From Streptomyces sp. NBC_01549 (GTDB lineage Bacteria; Actinomycetota; Actinomycetes; Streptomycetales; Streptomycetaceae): a stretch of 64,000 bases of DNA. The stretch spans positions 1,426,001 to 1,490,000 of the forward strand of contig NZ_JAPEPW010000002.1 in assembly GCF_026339955.1 (NCBI RefSeq), read 5' to 3'. The notes beneath the pieces were generated by a model, which did no database searches, was not told the DNA's origin, and was given only the letters and a program-made list of their open reading frames with translations. Both the position numbers and the translations under genes were made by a program. Below are positions 53,007 to 61,259 of the stretch, piece after piece. Positions within the stretch are counted from its first letter, which is position 1, and every line of letters starts with the position of its first letter.

Positions 53007-53336
53007 TCACTGGGCGTCGGGAGCCTTGATGATCTTGCCGTTCTCGTCGATCGTGTGAGTGCTCCAGTAGGTGTCCCACTTGTCGCCGACATGCTGGGGG
53101 ACCTTTCCTTCGGGATAGCGGACGTACCCCTTCGGCGGCTCCTCACCTTTGGACACGCAGGCGCTGCCGGTGCTCCCCACGGCCATGACCGGGTACTCGC
53201 CACCGCCGCAACTCGCGTCCTCGGAGGAGCAGCCGGTCAGTATCGCGACGGTCGCGCAGGCCAGCGCGAGGCCCAGGACGGACCGCACCGGGCCCCTGTT
53301 GACCACGGACGACGGGCGGTGAACTCGGCTTGTCAT
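53007..53336 (-). CDS. Small lipoprotein, SCO0607-like
   Basis: A 109-residue product from ATG 53336: MTSRVHRPSSVVNRGPVRSV, then LGLALACATVAILTGCSSED, lipobox LTGC. The mature part reads CGGGEYPVMAVGSTGSACVS, EEPPKGYVRYPEGKVPQHVG and DKWDTYWSTHTIDENGKII. Two or three cysteines could form disulfides outside the membrane. This resembles a small lipoprotein family widespread in Streptomyces. An upstream start would add 22 residues but would bury the signal peptide. Confidence 0.75.
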   Translation of the reverse strand: MTSRVHRPSSVVNRGPVRSVLGLALACATVAILTGCSSEDASCGGGEYPVMAVGSTGSACVSKGEEPPKGYVRYPEGKVPQHVGDKWDTYWSTHTIDENGKIIKAPDAQ

Positions 53337-53507
53337 ACGCACGGCTGACTCCCTCTGGACGGCTTGTGGGACCAGCCTGCGCGAGGCGAGGGAATCGATC
53401 ATGAGTACGCGTACTCGGACGCGGTGGGTCGTCGTACCCGATTCCGCATGAGCATGACGGTGACCGCCCTCGCCCGATCGCGCCGCCCCGCGGCCGGACT
53501 CACGGCG

Positions 53508-54326
53508 TCAGGTGCGCGTACGCCAGCCGTGGTCGACCGGTCCCAGGCCCGAGCCCAGGGCGAATCCCGCCGCGATCGCGCCCGTGACGTACTCCTTCGC
53601 CAGCCGTACCGCCTCCGGCACCGCCCGCCCCTGCGCCAGGCCCACCGCGATGGCCGAGGCCAGGGTGCAGCCGGTGCCGTGCGTATGGCGGTTGTCGTGG
53701 CGCGGGGCCCGGAACCAGTGCTGTTCGGTGCCGTCGGTCAGCAGGTCGACGGCCTCGCCGGGCAGGTGGCCGCCCTTCACCAGGACCCAGCGGGGCCCGT
53801 ACGACAGCAGTCGCTCCGCGGCCCGGGACATGTCCTGCTCACCGGTGGCCTTGATCCCGGTCAGCTCGGCGGTCTCGTCGAGATTCGGGGTGGCCACCGT
53901 CGCCAGCGGCAGCAGGGCGGTCCGTACGGCGTCCAGCGCGTCGTCCGCCAGCAGCCGGTCGCCGTGCTTGGAAACGCTCACCGGATCCACCACCACGGGC
54001 GCGCCGACGTCCGAGAGCAGTTCGGCCACGGTCTCGACGAGCAGCGGGGAGGCGAGCATGCCGGTCTTCACGGCCTGTACACCGATGTCGTCCACGACGC
54101 TGCGGTACTGCGCGCGCACCGCCTCGGCGGGAAGCTCCCAGGCTCCTTGTACGCCGAGGGAGTTCTGCGCGGTGACGGCGGTGAGCACGCTCATCCCGTG
54201 CGCGCCCAGCGCGAGCATGGTCTTCAGGTCGGCCTGGATGCCGGCGCCGCCCCCGGAGTCCGATCCGGCGATGGTCAGGACCCGGGGAGGGGCAGTGGGC
54301 GTGTTCGCGAGCATAGTGGGTGTCAC
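53508..54326 (-). CDS. thiD: Hydroxymethylpyrimidine (phosphate) kinase
   Basis: A 272-residue enzyme that phosphorylates HMP and HMP-P for thiamin synthesis. PfkB/ribokinase fold: VLTIAGSDSGGGAGIQADLK (substrate and Mg region), VLTAVTAQNSLGVQGAW, VKTGMLASPLLVETVAELL, VVVDPVSVSKHGDRLLADDA, PNLDETAELTGIKA, VLVKGGHLPGEAVDLL, and the anion hole HTHGTGCTLASAIAVGLAQG with the catalytic Asp-equivalent region intact. It lies 30 bp downstream of the permease gene and is probably expressed from the same TPP riboswitch. The start may be 54326 or the ATG four codons in. Confidence 0.95.
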   Translation of the reverse strand: MTPTMLANTPTAPPRVLTIAGSDSGGGAGIQADLKTMLALGAHGMSVLTAVTAQNSLGVQGAWELPAEAVRAQYRSVVDDIGVQAVKTGMLASPLLVETVAELLSDVGAPVVVDPVSVSKHGDRLLADDALDAVRTALLPLATVATPNLDETAELTGIKATGEQDMSRAAERLLSYGPRWVLVKGGHLPGEAVDLLTDGTEQHWFRAPRHDNRHTHGTGCTLASAIAVGLAQGRAVPEAVRLAKEYVTGAIAAGFALGSGLGPVDHGWRTRT

Positions 54327-54356
54327 TCCGTACGAAGGGGGTGAGAGGGGGCGGGG

Positions 54357-55760
54357 TCAGCGGCGCAGGCGCAGGGGGGCGTAGACCAGCAGGGCCGCGA
54401 CGAACGCCACCCCGTAGGCGAGGTCGGCGCCGTGCAGGGCATGCGCGACCGGGCCGACGTACAGGCTGGTGCTCATGAACGGCACCGCCGCGGCGAAGGC
54501 GGCGGCGAACGCCACGAGCGCGGGCCACCACGGCTGCGGACGGGCGCTCTCGACGGCCAGGTCCACGGAGCCACGGCCGCGGGCCCTGGCCCGGGCGCGC
54601 CAGTCGACGGCGACGATCGCGACGAACCCGGGAATCCAGTAGCCGACGAACAGCAGGACGTTCTGGAAGCGGGCCGTGGTGTCGGCCGCGTGCATCCACA
54701 GCACGAGCGGGAAGCCGAGGACGGCGGCCAGCGCGGCGGCGGCCGGGCGCGGCAGCCGTACGCCCATGGTCTGCAGGGCGAGGGAGCCGCTGTAGTCGTT
54801 CATGGCGTTGCTGCTCAGCGCGGCGAGCGCCACGGCGAGCAGGCCGAACGCGCCGAGGGCGCCGCCGCCGAGCAGGGTGTCGACGCCGCGGGCGGTCTGG
54901 TCGGTGAAGACGGCCGCGCCCCACAGTCCGAGCGCCTGGACGGCCACGAAGGACACGCTGATGCCGGCCAGGGTGTACCAGAACATGCGCGGGCGGGACG
55001 CCGTGGGCGGGAGGTAGCGGCTGAAGTCGCTCGCGTACGGCGCCCACGACAGTGCCAGGCTGAGGGCGATCGTGCAGGTCAGGACGAAGGCACCGGCCTG
55101 GTCGGCGCCGTGCGCGGTGGCGGCGGGGGCAGTGTGGGCGCCGCTCAGGAGCTTCACGGTCAGGGCCACGAACGCGGCGCCGAGGGCGAAGGTCATCACG
55201 GTCTGGAGCCGGTGGATCACCTCGTAGCCGAGGACGCCGAGCGCCCCCTGCACCGCCATCATGACGAGCACGCCCAGCCAGAACGGCCAGCCGCACAACT
55301 GGGCCAGCGCGTCCCCGCCGAAGAGGCCGATCAACGCGTCCCAGGCGATGGACGACAGCCACTGCAGGGCACCGGGGACGACCACGGCCCGGCCGAACGC
55401 GAGCCGGGCGAGCGGCAGCTGTCCGGCGCCGGTCCGGCTCCCCCAGGTGCCGAGGTACGCGGTCGGTACCGCCCCCAGGAGGGTGCCCAGCACGACGGCG
55501 GCGAGCGCGGTGGAGAAGTCCAGGCCGAGCGCGATGCCAACGGTGCCGGTGAACACGCCGGTCATGGTCAGGTTGGGGGCGAACCACACGGTGAACAGAC
55601 GGCCCGGGCCGCCGTAGCGGTGGTCCTCCGGGACCGGGGCGATTCCGCGCGCCTCGACATGCAGATCCCCCGGGGCGGTGGGCATCCGCCCGTCGAAGAC
55701 GCCCTGCGGGCCTCCGACGGCCACCTCGCCGCGAGCGTTACGGGCATACGGCAACGACAT
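54357..55760 (-). CDS. NCS1-family permease, probable HMP/thiamin-precursor transporter (CytX-like)
   Basis: A 467-residue membrane protein with about twelve hydrophobic segments: FTVWFAPNLTMTGVFTGTVG, LGTLLGAVPTAYLGTWGSRT (NCS1 motif GxxxG/ARLAFG), LPLARLAFGRAVVVPGALQW, SWAPYASDFSRYLPPTASRP (the conserved ADYSRY-like motif) and NVLLFVGYWIPGFVAIVAVD. The family is cytosine/purine permeases; the TPP riboswitch upstream and thiD downstream identify a pyrimidine moiety of thiamin as the likely cargo. ATG at 55760 follows GGAGGG. Intact. Confidence 0.92.
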   Translation of the reverse strand: MSLPYARNARGEVAVGGPQGVFDGRMPTAPGDLHVEARGIAPVPEDHRYGGPGRLFTVWFAPNLTMTGVFTGTVGIALGLDFSTALAAVVLGTLLGAVPTAYLGTWGSRTGAGQLPLARLAFGRAVVVPGALQWLSSIAWDALIGLFGGDALAQLCGWPFWLGVLVMMAVQGALGVLGYEVIHRLQTVMTFALGAAFVALTVKLLSGAHTAPAATAHGADQAGAFVLTCTIALSLALSWAPYASDFSRYLPPTASRPRMFWYTLAGISVSFVAVQALGLWGAAVFTDQTARGVDTLLGGGALGAFGLLAVALAALSSNAMNDYSGSLALQTMGVRLPRPAAAALAAVLGFPLVLWMHAADTTARFQNVLLFVGYWIPGFVAIVAVDWRARARARGRGSVDLAVESARPQPWWPALVAFAAAFAAAVPFMSTSLYVGPVAHALHGADLAYGVAFVAALLVYAPLRLRR

Positions 55761-55767
55761 GAGACAT

Positions 55768-55845
55768 CCCTCCGCCAGTCCTAACTGGTTCAGGTTCGAC
55801 GGGTGTGATCTCAGCCCTCGTGCGGGGCACCCCGTGTCCGGTTCG
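55768..55845 (-). promoter_or_regulatory. TPP riboswitch (THI element)
   Basis: On the minus strand the conserved core reads GGGGTGCCCCGC, GGGCTGAGATCACACCCGT, GAACCTGA and then CAGTTAGGACTGGCGGAGGG, ending at the ribosome site of the permease gene. GGGGTGC, CTGAGA, ACCCGT and GAACCTGA are the diagnostic thiamin pyrophosphate boxes. The switch runs straight into the ribosome site, so control of translation initiation is likely. Confidence 0.92.
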
Positions 55846-55918
55846 GCGGTCAGGATAGCCCGGCAGACGCGTACGCCGCAGTGGGGAGGGGTCCGCACGG
55901 CCCGTACGGCCCCGCGCC

Positions 55919-56150
55919 CTAGGCGCCGGCGCTCGGCTCCACGCCCTCGTAGGCCACCGTCAGCAGCGCCGGCACACCGTCCACAGTGAGCTCGCGCGGG
56001 TCGGTGCGCTTGGCGCCGTGCTCGGTGAGGCCCCAGACCGGGGTCGCCCAGACCGATCGCCGAGCCGCCGCCGACCGCGACACAGCCGTCGGCGCCCGCC
56101 GCGCGCGCCGCCTCGACGGCCCGGTGCTCGTACTGGAACAGGAATGAGCG
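55919..56150 (-). pseudogene. Degraded coding remnant with a dehydrogenase-like Gly motif
   Basis: The minus strand reads FLFQYEHRAVEAARAAGADG then CVAVGGGSAIGLGDPGLG, like the VGGGSxIGLGK segment of iron-type dehydrogenases (maleylacetate reductase group). After a shift it continues WGLTEHGAKRTDPRELTVDG and VALLTVAYEG-like sequence to a stop at 55919. The second part is unidentified. Either two joined remnants or one decayed gene. Confidence 0.4.
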
Positions 56151-56173
56151 ACATGACGGCTCCTGGACGCAGT

Positions 56174-56208
56174 GCGGTGCCCGACCCCGGGTCGGGGTCG
56201 GGCACCGC
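56174..56208. terminator. Strong hairpin terminator
   Basis: Inverted repeat GCGGTGCCCGACCCC and GGGGTCGGGCACCGC with a 5-base loop, 10 bp beyond the stop codon of the SH3-like gene on the minus strand. Confidence 0.8.
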
Positions 56209-56218
56209 GAGTGGTCGG

Positions 56219-56569
56219 TCAGCAGGTGGCCGAGGCCGGCAGGCCGCCGTACTGGTCGCCCTTGAGGTAGACGGCGCTCACATAGCCCTCGGCCAGTCGT
56301 ACCCAGACGTCGTTGACGTAGCCGTTGTCGCGGATGGTCTCGCCGTGGGTCCAGCAGGAGGCGCCACGCGGCTGCCCGGCGGTGACGTGCCCGGCGATGC
56401 CGGTGGTGGTCGAGGGCCCGTAGCGGACGTTGACGTTCACGTACGGCGTGACGGCGTAGGGCAGTCCCGCCGCCGCGGCCTGCGCCCCGGCCGCGCCGGT
56501 CAGCAGCAGTCCGGTGGCCAGCGCGCCGACCCCCGCCGTGGCGAAGCCTTGGTCCTCATCCTCATGGTC
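56219..56569 (-). pseudogene. Secreted SH3-like (bacterial SH3) protein with frameshift in the signal peptide
   Basis: ATG at 56569 (GGGAAGG site) opens MTMRMRTKAS, but the rest of the signal peptide, ATAGVGALATGLLLTGAAGA, is in the next frame; one base seems to be missing in AAGGCTTCGCC at about 56545. The mature part reads YVNVNVRYGPSTTTGIAGHV, GASCWTHGETIRDNGYVNDV and VRLAEGYVSAVYLKGDQYGG, a bacterial SH3 domain (about 75 residues) that binds cell wall. If the shift is a base-calling slip this is a normal secreted protein; otherwise it is not exported. Confidence 0.8.
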
Positions 56570-56785
56570 ATGCTGTCCTTCCCCGTGGTGGAGTCCGGGT
56601 GTGTTCCCGGGCCGGGCCGTGCGGCCCGACTCGGTCACGCCCAGGCCCACCTTGCAGGCCCGACGCCCGGGGCGGAACATCTTTCGACGACACTCGAAAC
56701 GTCCAAGCGGTCCTGGTATGTCGATGAACGCGCGAACACCAACGGCCACCGGATGCTCTCGACGGTCCTGCCGCACAATGGGGCG

Positions 56786-57478
56786 ATGATCGACGGTACT
56801 TCGCCGACAACCACCCCACCTCCACCCGGGTTGATCGAGGACGACGAGCTGACCGGCCATTCCGTGGTGGCCAACAGCACCATGAACCGCGAACGGGTCC
56901 TGGCAGGCGTCAACAGCTACGCCCGCGAACTCGGCTTCTCCCCCGCCGAGTTCCTGAACGAACACGGCCCCGCCCCGTCGTGGCTGGACCTGTGCAGCGG
57001 AGAGGGACTCGCCCTCCGCGAGGCGGCGCGGCAACTGCCCCGGGCCGTCATCACGGGCGTGGACCTGGTCGGCCCGCTGCGGCGGACCCCGCTGCCCGAC
57101 GGCCTCGAACTCATCACCGCCGACCTCGGCCAGTGGTCGCCGGGCCGCCGCTACGACCTCATCACCTGCGTCCACGGGCTGCACTACATCGGCGACCGGC
57201 TCGCCCTGCTGGAGCGGGCCGCCTCCTGGCTCACCGGCACCGGTCTGCTGGTCGCCCATCTCGATCCCTCGACGCTGCGGCGCCCCGACGGAAGCGACGC
57301 CTCCCGCCCGGTCCTGGCAGCGCTGCGGGCCGCCGGCTTCCACTACTCGGCCCGCCATCACCGCCTCAGTCTGCGGGGCGGCCGCCCCGTCACCCTGCCC
57401 TTCACCTACCTCGGCGCCGACCCGCACGCCGGCCCCAACTACACCGGTCAGCGGGCCGTCGCCTCGTACTACCGCTGA
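56786..57478 (+). CDS. Class I SAM-dependent methyltransferase
   Basis: A 230-residue protein: MIDGTSPTTTPPPPGLIEDD, VVANSTMNRERVLAGVNSYA, motif I SWLDLCSGEGLALREAARQL, motif II VITGVDLVGPLRRTPLPDGL, motif IV YDLITCVHGLHYIGDRLAL, then LTGTGLLVAHLDPSTLRRPD. The SAM site is complete. The target is unknown; the C-terminal part (LGADPHAGPNYTGQRAVASY) is shared by a small actinobacterial group. The ATG at 56786 has no strong ribosome site, but upstream the frame is not conserved-looking. A hairpin follows at once. Confidence 0.85.
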   Translation: MIDGTSPTTTPPPPGLIEDDELTGHSVVANSTMNRERVLAGVNSYARELGFSPAEFLNEHGPAPSWLDLCSGEGLALREAARQLPRAVITGVDLVGPLRRTPLPDGLELITADLGQWSPGRRYDLITCVHGLHYIGDRLALLERAASWLTGTGLLVAHLDPSTLRRPDGSDASRPVLAALRAAGFHYSARHHRLSLRGGRPVTLPFTYLGADPHAGPNYTGQRAVASYYR

Positions 57479-57505
57479 GCCCGGGACGACCCCCGAGAAC
57501 GGTCA

Positions 57506-57538
57506 AGAGGCTGTATCGGTATGTCCGATACAGCCTCT
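57506..57538. terminator. Hairpin terminator resembling those after the tRNA-Pro genes
   Basis: AGAGGCTGTATCGG-TATGT-CCGATACAGCCTCT, 27 bp after the methyltransferase stop. The context (GAACGGTCAA before, CTGACTCACGACT after) matches the flanks of the hairpin at 48931-48964 although no tRNA follows. Confidence 0.8.
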
Positions 57539-57664
57539 GACTCACGACTTCACATGCGGTGACTCCTGCTCGGCGGGGCGGAGAACCTCGGCGGGGCGGA
57601 GAACAAGGAGCCGGGCGACATCAGTGCCGGGCATGCGTCCGTCAGCGCCTTTGCCACGTACCTC

Positions 57665-58486
57665 TCAGGCATTGGGGTCGAACGAGATTCCCACGGGCAT
57701 GGAATGGGCGAGGGCGTACTCGAAATCCCCGTCCTTGATCTTGATCGTGGCTTCGCCGAAATCCGCGTTCATGAGTTTGTCCCGGAAACCGTCGGGATAT
57801 CCGTTCCACCCGACGAGGCGAGGAAAGAACCAGCCGCCAGTGACGTTCTCCGGAGGCTCGTCGTTGGTGTTGGCGAACCGGAAGTCATGAGTGGAAACGC
57901 CGTCCTTGTGATACACGATCTTGGGATGGGTGCCGTCAAAGCGCACCGACGAACTGGACGCCACCTGGTAACTGGAGTGCTGGGACACCGAGACGTACTG
58001 GACCTGGTTGTTGTTGATCCACACCACGACGTGCTCCCAGTCGTGGGTATGCCCGATGGCCGCGGGCCCGAGCGTGGCCTGGTCCTTCTCGAAGTAGCTG
58101 GCGTACACGACGGCGCACCAGCCGTTGTTGCACTTCTCGCGTGAATACGTGTTGGCGTTTGCCAGTTGCGCGCTGTCGTGGCAATGGCCGTTGACGTCAC
58201 CGCCCAGCCGCAGCCCGGGGTTGATGGTGCCGTCGGCGCCGATGGCTGCCGTGGCGTAGCAGCCGTCCGTGTCGTAGTCGTAGGCGGGCGAGAAGGTCTG
58301 CTCAAGGCCGTCGGCGTTCTGCGGCAAGAGTTGCAGAACGTCGGCGTTCGCCTCGGCGGGCAGTGCCATGACCAGTGTCAGCGCACCGAGCGCGCCCAGG
58401 AGAGCGGACCGGCGCGTCCTGCGCGGACGCTTCGGACGGGAGTCCACTTCTCCGGAATTCGTGGCCGGTGTCTGCGTACCGCGCAT
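57665..58486 (-). CDS. NPP1 (necrosis- and ethylene-inducing-like) secreted protein
   Basis: A 273-residue protein, ATG 58486 (GAGGAG). The signal peptide is preceded by a charged stretch (RPKRPRRTRRSALLGALGAL), cleavage near PAEANA (about 48). NPP1 domain: DGLEQTFSPAYDYDTDGCYA, CNNGWCAVVYASYFEKDQAT, GHTHDWEHVVVWINNNQVQY (the full GHxHDWE block with both His), VVYHKDG-like IVYHKDGVSTHDFRFANTND, and WNGYPDGFRDKLMNADFGEA. It keeps the metal-binding residues better than the paralogue at 50857. Intact. Confidence 0.93.
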   Translation of the reverse strand: MRGTQTPATNSGEVDSRPKRPRRTRRSALLGALGALTLVMALPAEANADVLQLLPQNADGLEQTFSPAYDYDTDGCYATAAIGADGTINPGLRLGGDVNGHCHDSAQLANANTYSREKCNNGWCAVVYASYFEKDQATLGPAAIGHTHDWEHVVVWINNNQVQYVSVSQHSSYQVASSSSVRFDGTHPKIVYHKDGVSTHDFRFANTNDEPPENVTGGWFFPRLVGWNGYPDGFRDKLMNADFGEATIKIKDGDFEYALAHSMPVGISFDPNA

Positions 58487-58866
58487 ACCAACTCCTCAAG
58501 AAACACAAAGAAAAGGAATCTCTCCTGAGCCATCAGGGCATTCGCGATCCGCGTGACGGCGCATCAAATTATCCCGGAGCGGCGTACGGCGCAAGGTATC
58601 CTCGCGAAGGACAATTGCGGGACAGGGGAATTCGGGACATTCCATTGGGTCTCGTGAAGTGCACGGAAATTCCGACGCGCCGTCACCGAGGGAAGGACCG
58701 GGGCTGCCGACGCCGGCGCCCCGCTGTCGCGGACGGTACCGACGGTCAGGTCACCGGAGACCGGTAAAGCGTTGGTCCCCGACTGGCCGCCGACCGGCCC
58801 CCAGGAATGATCAAAGGGCGGTTTCGGATCACTCCGAAACCGCCCCTGACCTGCGACTCGTTCGAG
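58487..58866. other. Intergenic region between NPP1 and tRNA-Pro
   Basis: Holds the NPP1 promoter and, at 58815-58847, the tRNA hairpin. A less GC-rich part at 58500-58680 has no gene. Confidence 0.5.
58815..58847. terminator. Hairpin after the second tRNA-Pro
   Basis: AGGGCGGTTTCGGA-TCAC-TCCGAAACCGCCCCT, 20 bp beyond the tRNA 3' end, same position and nearly the same sequence as at 48931-48964. Confidence 0.8.
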
Positions 58867-58940
<74 letters not shown>

Positions 58941-59040
58941 ATGCGTTCACCCGCGGTGTTCCGCGTGATCGTGCGAACAGAACTTTACCCCACGTCGGAG
59001 GCTGCTCCGGAGGGGGCGCGGGGCGCGAGACAATAGGGGC

Positions 59041-59568
59041 ATGAGCGCAGCATCCGGAGGTCGGCGGGACGACGGGCGGGATCGGGACACGGCGGGGCGG
59101 GCGCGGAACGCCCGGCCGCGGGACGGGCTGGGTCGGCCGCTGCCGTACGGCACCGATGGCGTGGAACGACAGCCGGAAGGGGTCGTCCGCAGCCCGGAGG
59201 AGACGGTCACGGAGGCGCAGGCGCTGTTGGACGCGGGAAAGCCTTTCCATGCCCACGAGGTCTTCGAGGACGCCTGGAAGTCGGGCCCCGAGAGTGAGCG
59301 CACGCTCTGGCGGGGGCTGGCGCAGCTCGCGGTGGGGCTCACGCACGCGGCCCGTGGGAACACGACGGGCGGTGCCCGGCTGTTGCGGCGCGGGGCCGGG
59401 GCGGTCGAGGAGTGCGCGGCGGGGGCGGGCGGCCGGGCCCGTCCGCATGAGCTGGACCTCGCCGAACTCGCCTCCTGGGCACGGGAGCTGGCGGCGGTCG
59501 TGGAGCGTGAGGGCGCCGCGATCAGCGCGGTGGCGTGGGCACCCCGGCTGCGGGGGCGCCGGGACTGA
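59041..59568 (+). CDS. DUF309-domain protein
   Basis: A 175-residue protein with a disordered basic start (1-50) and the helical DUF309 domain: ALLDAGKPFHAHEVFEDAWK, RTLWRGLAQLAVGLTHAARG, NTTGGARLLRRGAGAVEECA. HAHEVFExxWK is the family signature, with conserved His and Glu probably binding a metal. Function unknown; widely kept in bacteria. Cytoplasmic. Followed on the same strand by cobF. Confidence 0.92.
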   Translation: MSAASGGRRDDGRDRDTAGRARNARPRDGLGRPLPYGTDGVERQPEGVVRSPEETVTEAQALLDAGKPFHAHEVFEDAWKSGPESERTLWRGLAQLAVGLTHAARGNTTGGARLLRRGAGAVEECAAGAGGRARPHELDLAELASWARELAAVVEREGAAISAVAWAPRLRGRRD

Positions 59569-59659
59569 CGGGTGCGGTGCCGCCGATCGGCGCGCGGTAC
59601 GTGCGGCGTCACCCGGGTGCGGTGCGTGCGCTGTCAGTGGCGTGCGGCAGACTCGGGGT

Positions 59660-60430
59660 GTGCGAAAGATTCATGTCATCGGCATCGGCGCGGGCGACCC
59701 CGACCAGCTCACCTTGCAGGCCGTCAAGGCGCTGAGGAGCACGGACGTGTTCTTCATCCTGGACAAGGGCGAGGTGAAGTCGGACCTCGTCCAGCTGCGC
59801 CGTGACATCCTCGACGCACACATACCGCAGGGGTCCTACCGCCTGGTCGAGGCGCGCGACCCGGATCGCGACCGGTCGGCCGGGGGCGCCGCCTACTCCC
59901 CCGCCGTCGGGGACTGGCGCAGTGCCCGCGCCGACATCTACCAGCGGCTGATCGCCGAGGAGCTGGGCGAGGACGAGAGCGGCGCGTTCCTGGTGTGGGG
60001 GGATCCCGCGCTGTACGACAGCACGCTCGGGATCCTGGAGGAGATCCTGGAGCGGGGCGCGGTGGCGTTCACGTACGAGGTCGTGCCCGGCATCAGCAGC
60101 GTCTCCGCGCTCGTCGCCCGGCATCGGACCGGGCTGAACCGGGTGGCCCATCCCGTTCAGATCACCACGGGACGACGGCTCGCGGAGGGCTTCCCGGAGG
60201 GTGTCGACGACGTGGTCGTCATGCTCGACGCCCACCAGACCTTCCGGCAGTACGCCGACGAGGACATCGACATCTACTGGGGCGCCTACATCGGTACGCC
60301 GGACGAGATCCTGGCCTCCGGTCCGATAGCCGAGACGGCCCCACGCATCGAGCGGCTGCGGGCCGAGGCGCGCGAACGCAAGGGCTGGATCATGGACACA
60401 TATCTGCTGCGCAGACACCCGCGCGGGTAG
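59660..60430 (+). CDS. cobF: Precorrin-6A synthase (deacetylating)
   Basis: A 256-residue SAM-dependent tetrapyrrole methylase of the aerobic cobalamin route, which methylates precorrin-5 at C1 with loss of acetate. It starts GTG 59660: VRKIHVIGIGAGDPDQLTLQ (GIGAGDP glycine loop), VFFILDKGEVKSDLVQLRRD, FLVWGDPALYDSTLGILEEI, YEVVPGISSVSALVARHRTG, and a C-terminal region IYWGAYIGTPDEILASGPIA. Length and motifs are normal. It is convergent with cobK. Intact. Confidence 0.95.
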   Translation: MRKIHVIGIGAGDPDQLTLQAVKALRSTDVFFILDKGEVKSDLVQLRRDILDAHIPQGSYRLVEARDPDRDRSAGGAAYSPAVGDWRSARADIYQRLIAEELGEDESGAFLVWGDPALYDSTLGILEEILERGAVAFTYEVVPGISSVSALVARHRTGLNRVAHPVQITTGRRLAEGFPEGVDDVVVMLDAHQTFRQYADEDIDIYWGAYIGTPDEILASGPIAETAPRIERLRAEARERKGWIMDTYLLRRHPRG

Positions 60431-60491
60431 GGGGATCGGCCGGACGGGTCTCTCCACCCGCCAACAGAGTGCGTCGGCGCGCCGTGTTCCG

Positions 60492-61238
60492 TCACCCGGG
60501 GCCGAGATCCAGCAGGGCCAGCGCCGACGGCACGTCCGGCGCGGTGGTCACGTCCGCCGGGAGCGGAGGGCGGCGTACGACCACCACGGGGAGAGCCAGA
60601 TCGCGTGCGGCCGTCAGTTTGGCTGCTGTCGCCTCTGCGCCACTGTCCTTGGTCACCAGCACGTCGATGCGGTGTGCGCGCAGCAGGTACTTCTCGTCGT
60701 CCGGTGTGAAGGGGCCCCGGGTCAGCAGTACTTCCATGTCCTGGGGCATCGGCGGCTCGGGGGGCTCCACCGTCCGCACGAGGAAGTGGAGCTCGGGGAG
60801 GTGGGCGAAGGCCGCGAGGCCCAGGCGGCCCGTGGTGAGGAAGACACGACGGCCCAGGGACGGGAGGATCGCGGCGGCTTCGGGGAGGGAGGCGGCCCAG
60901 TGCCAGCGGTCGTCGGGGCCGGGGGTCCAGCCGGGACGGCGCAGCACCACGGCCGGGATTCCGGTGGCCTCGGCGGCGCGCGCCGCGTTCGCCGTGATGG
61001 CGGCGGCGAAGGGGTGCGTGGCGTCGACCACGGCGTCCACGTGGTGCTCGCGCAGCCACCGCGTCAGCCCGTCCGCCCCGCCGAAGCCCCCGATGCGAAC
61101 GTCCCCGTCGAGCGTCCCCGGCCGGGAGACGCGCCCCGCCAGGGACGTCGTGACGCGGACACCGGGGCGCGCCGCCAGTTCGGCGGCGAGTCGGCGTGCC
61201 TCGGTGGTGCCGCCGAGGACCAGGACGTGGCAGGACAT
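60492..61238 (-). CDS. cobK: Precorrin-6A reductase
   Basis: A 248-residue enzyme: MSCHVLVLGGTTEARRLAAE (the LGGTxEAR nucleotide loop), VRVTTSLAGRVSRPGTLDGD, VRIGGFGGADGLTRWLREHH, AVVDATHPFAAAITANAARA, LPSLGRRVFLTTGRLGLAAF and VLVTKDSGAEATAAKLTAAR. It reduces precorrin-6A with NADPH in aerobic cobalamin synthesis, the step after CobF. All CobK/CbiJ blocks are present. Intact. Confidence 0.95.
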   Translation of the reverse strand: MSCHVLVLGGTTEARRLAAELAARPGVRVTTSLAGRVSRPGTLDGDVRIGGFGGADGLTRWLREHHVDAVVDATHPFAAAITANAARAAEATGIPAVVLRRPGWTPGPDDRWHWAASLPEAAAILPSLGRRVFLTTGRLGLAAFAHLPELHFLVRTVEPPEPPMPQDMEVLLTRGPFTPDDEKYLLRAHRIDVLVTKDSGAEATAAKLTAARDLALPVVVVRRPPLPADVTTAPDVPSALALLDLGPG

Positions 61239-61259
61239 ACCGTCGAGCCTACGAGGTGG

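Noticed and set aside
53839..55587. A 582-codon minus-strand frame and a 450-codon plus-strand frame across the permease gene
   Set aside because: Both lie over the NCS1 permease and thiD, which have recognised motifs and a riboswitch.
49058..58866. The two tRNA-Pro copies as attL and attR of a 9.8-kb element
   Set aside because: Both are whole genes with promoters and terminators, the integrase lies outside them, and the DNA between holds ordinary chromosomal genes (thiD, permease). Duplication fits better.
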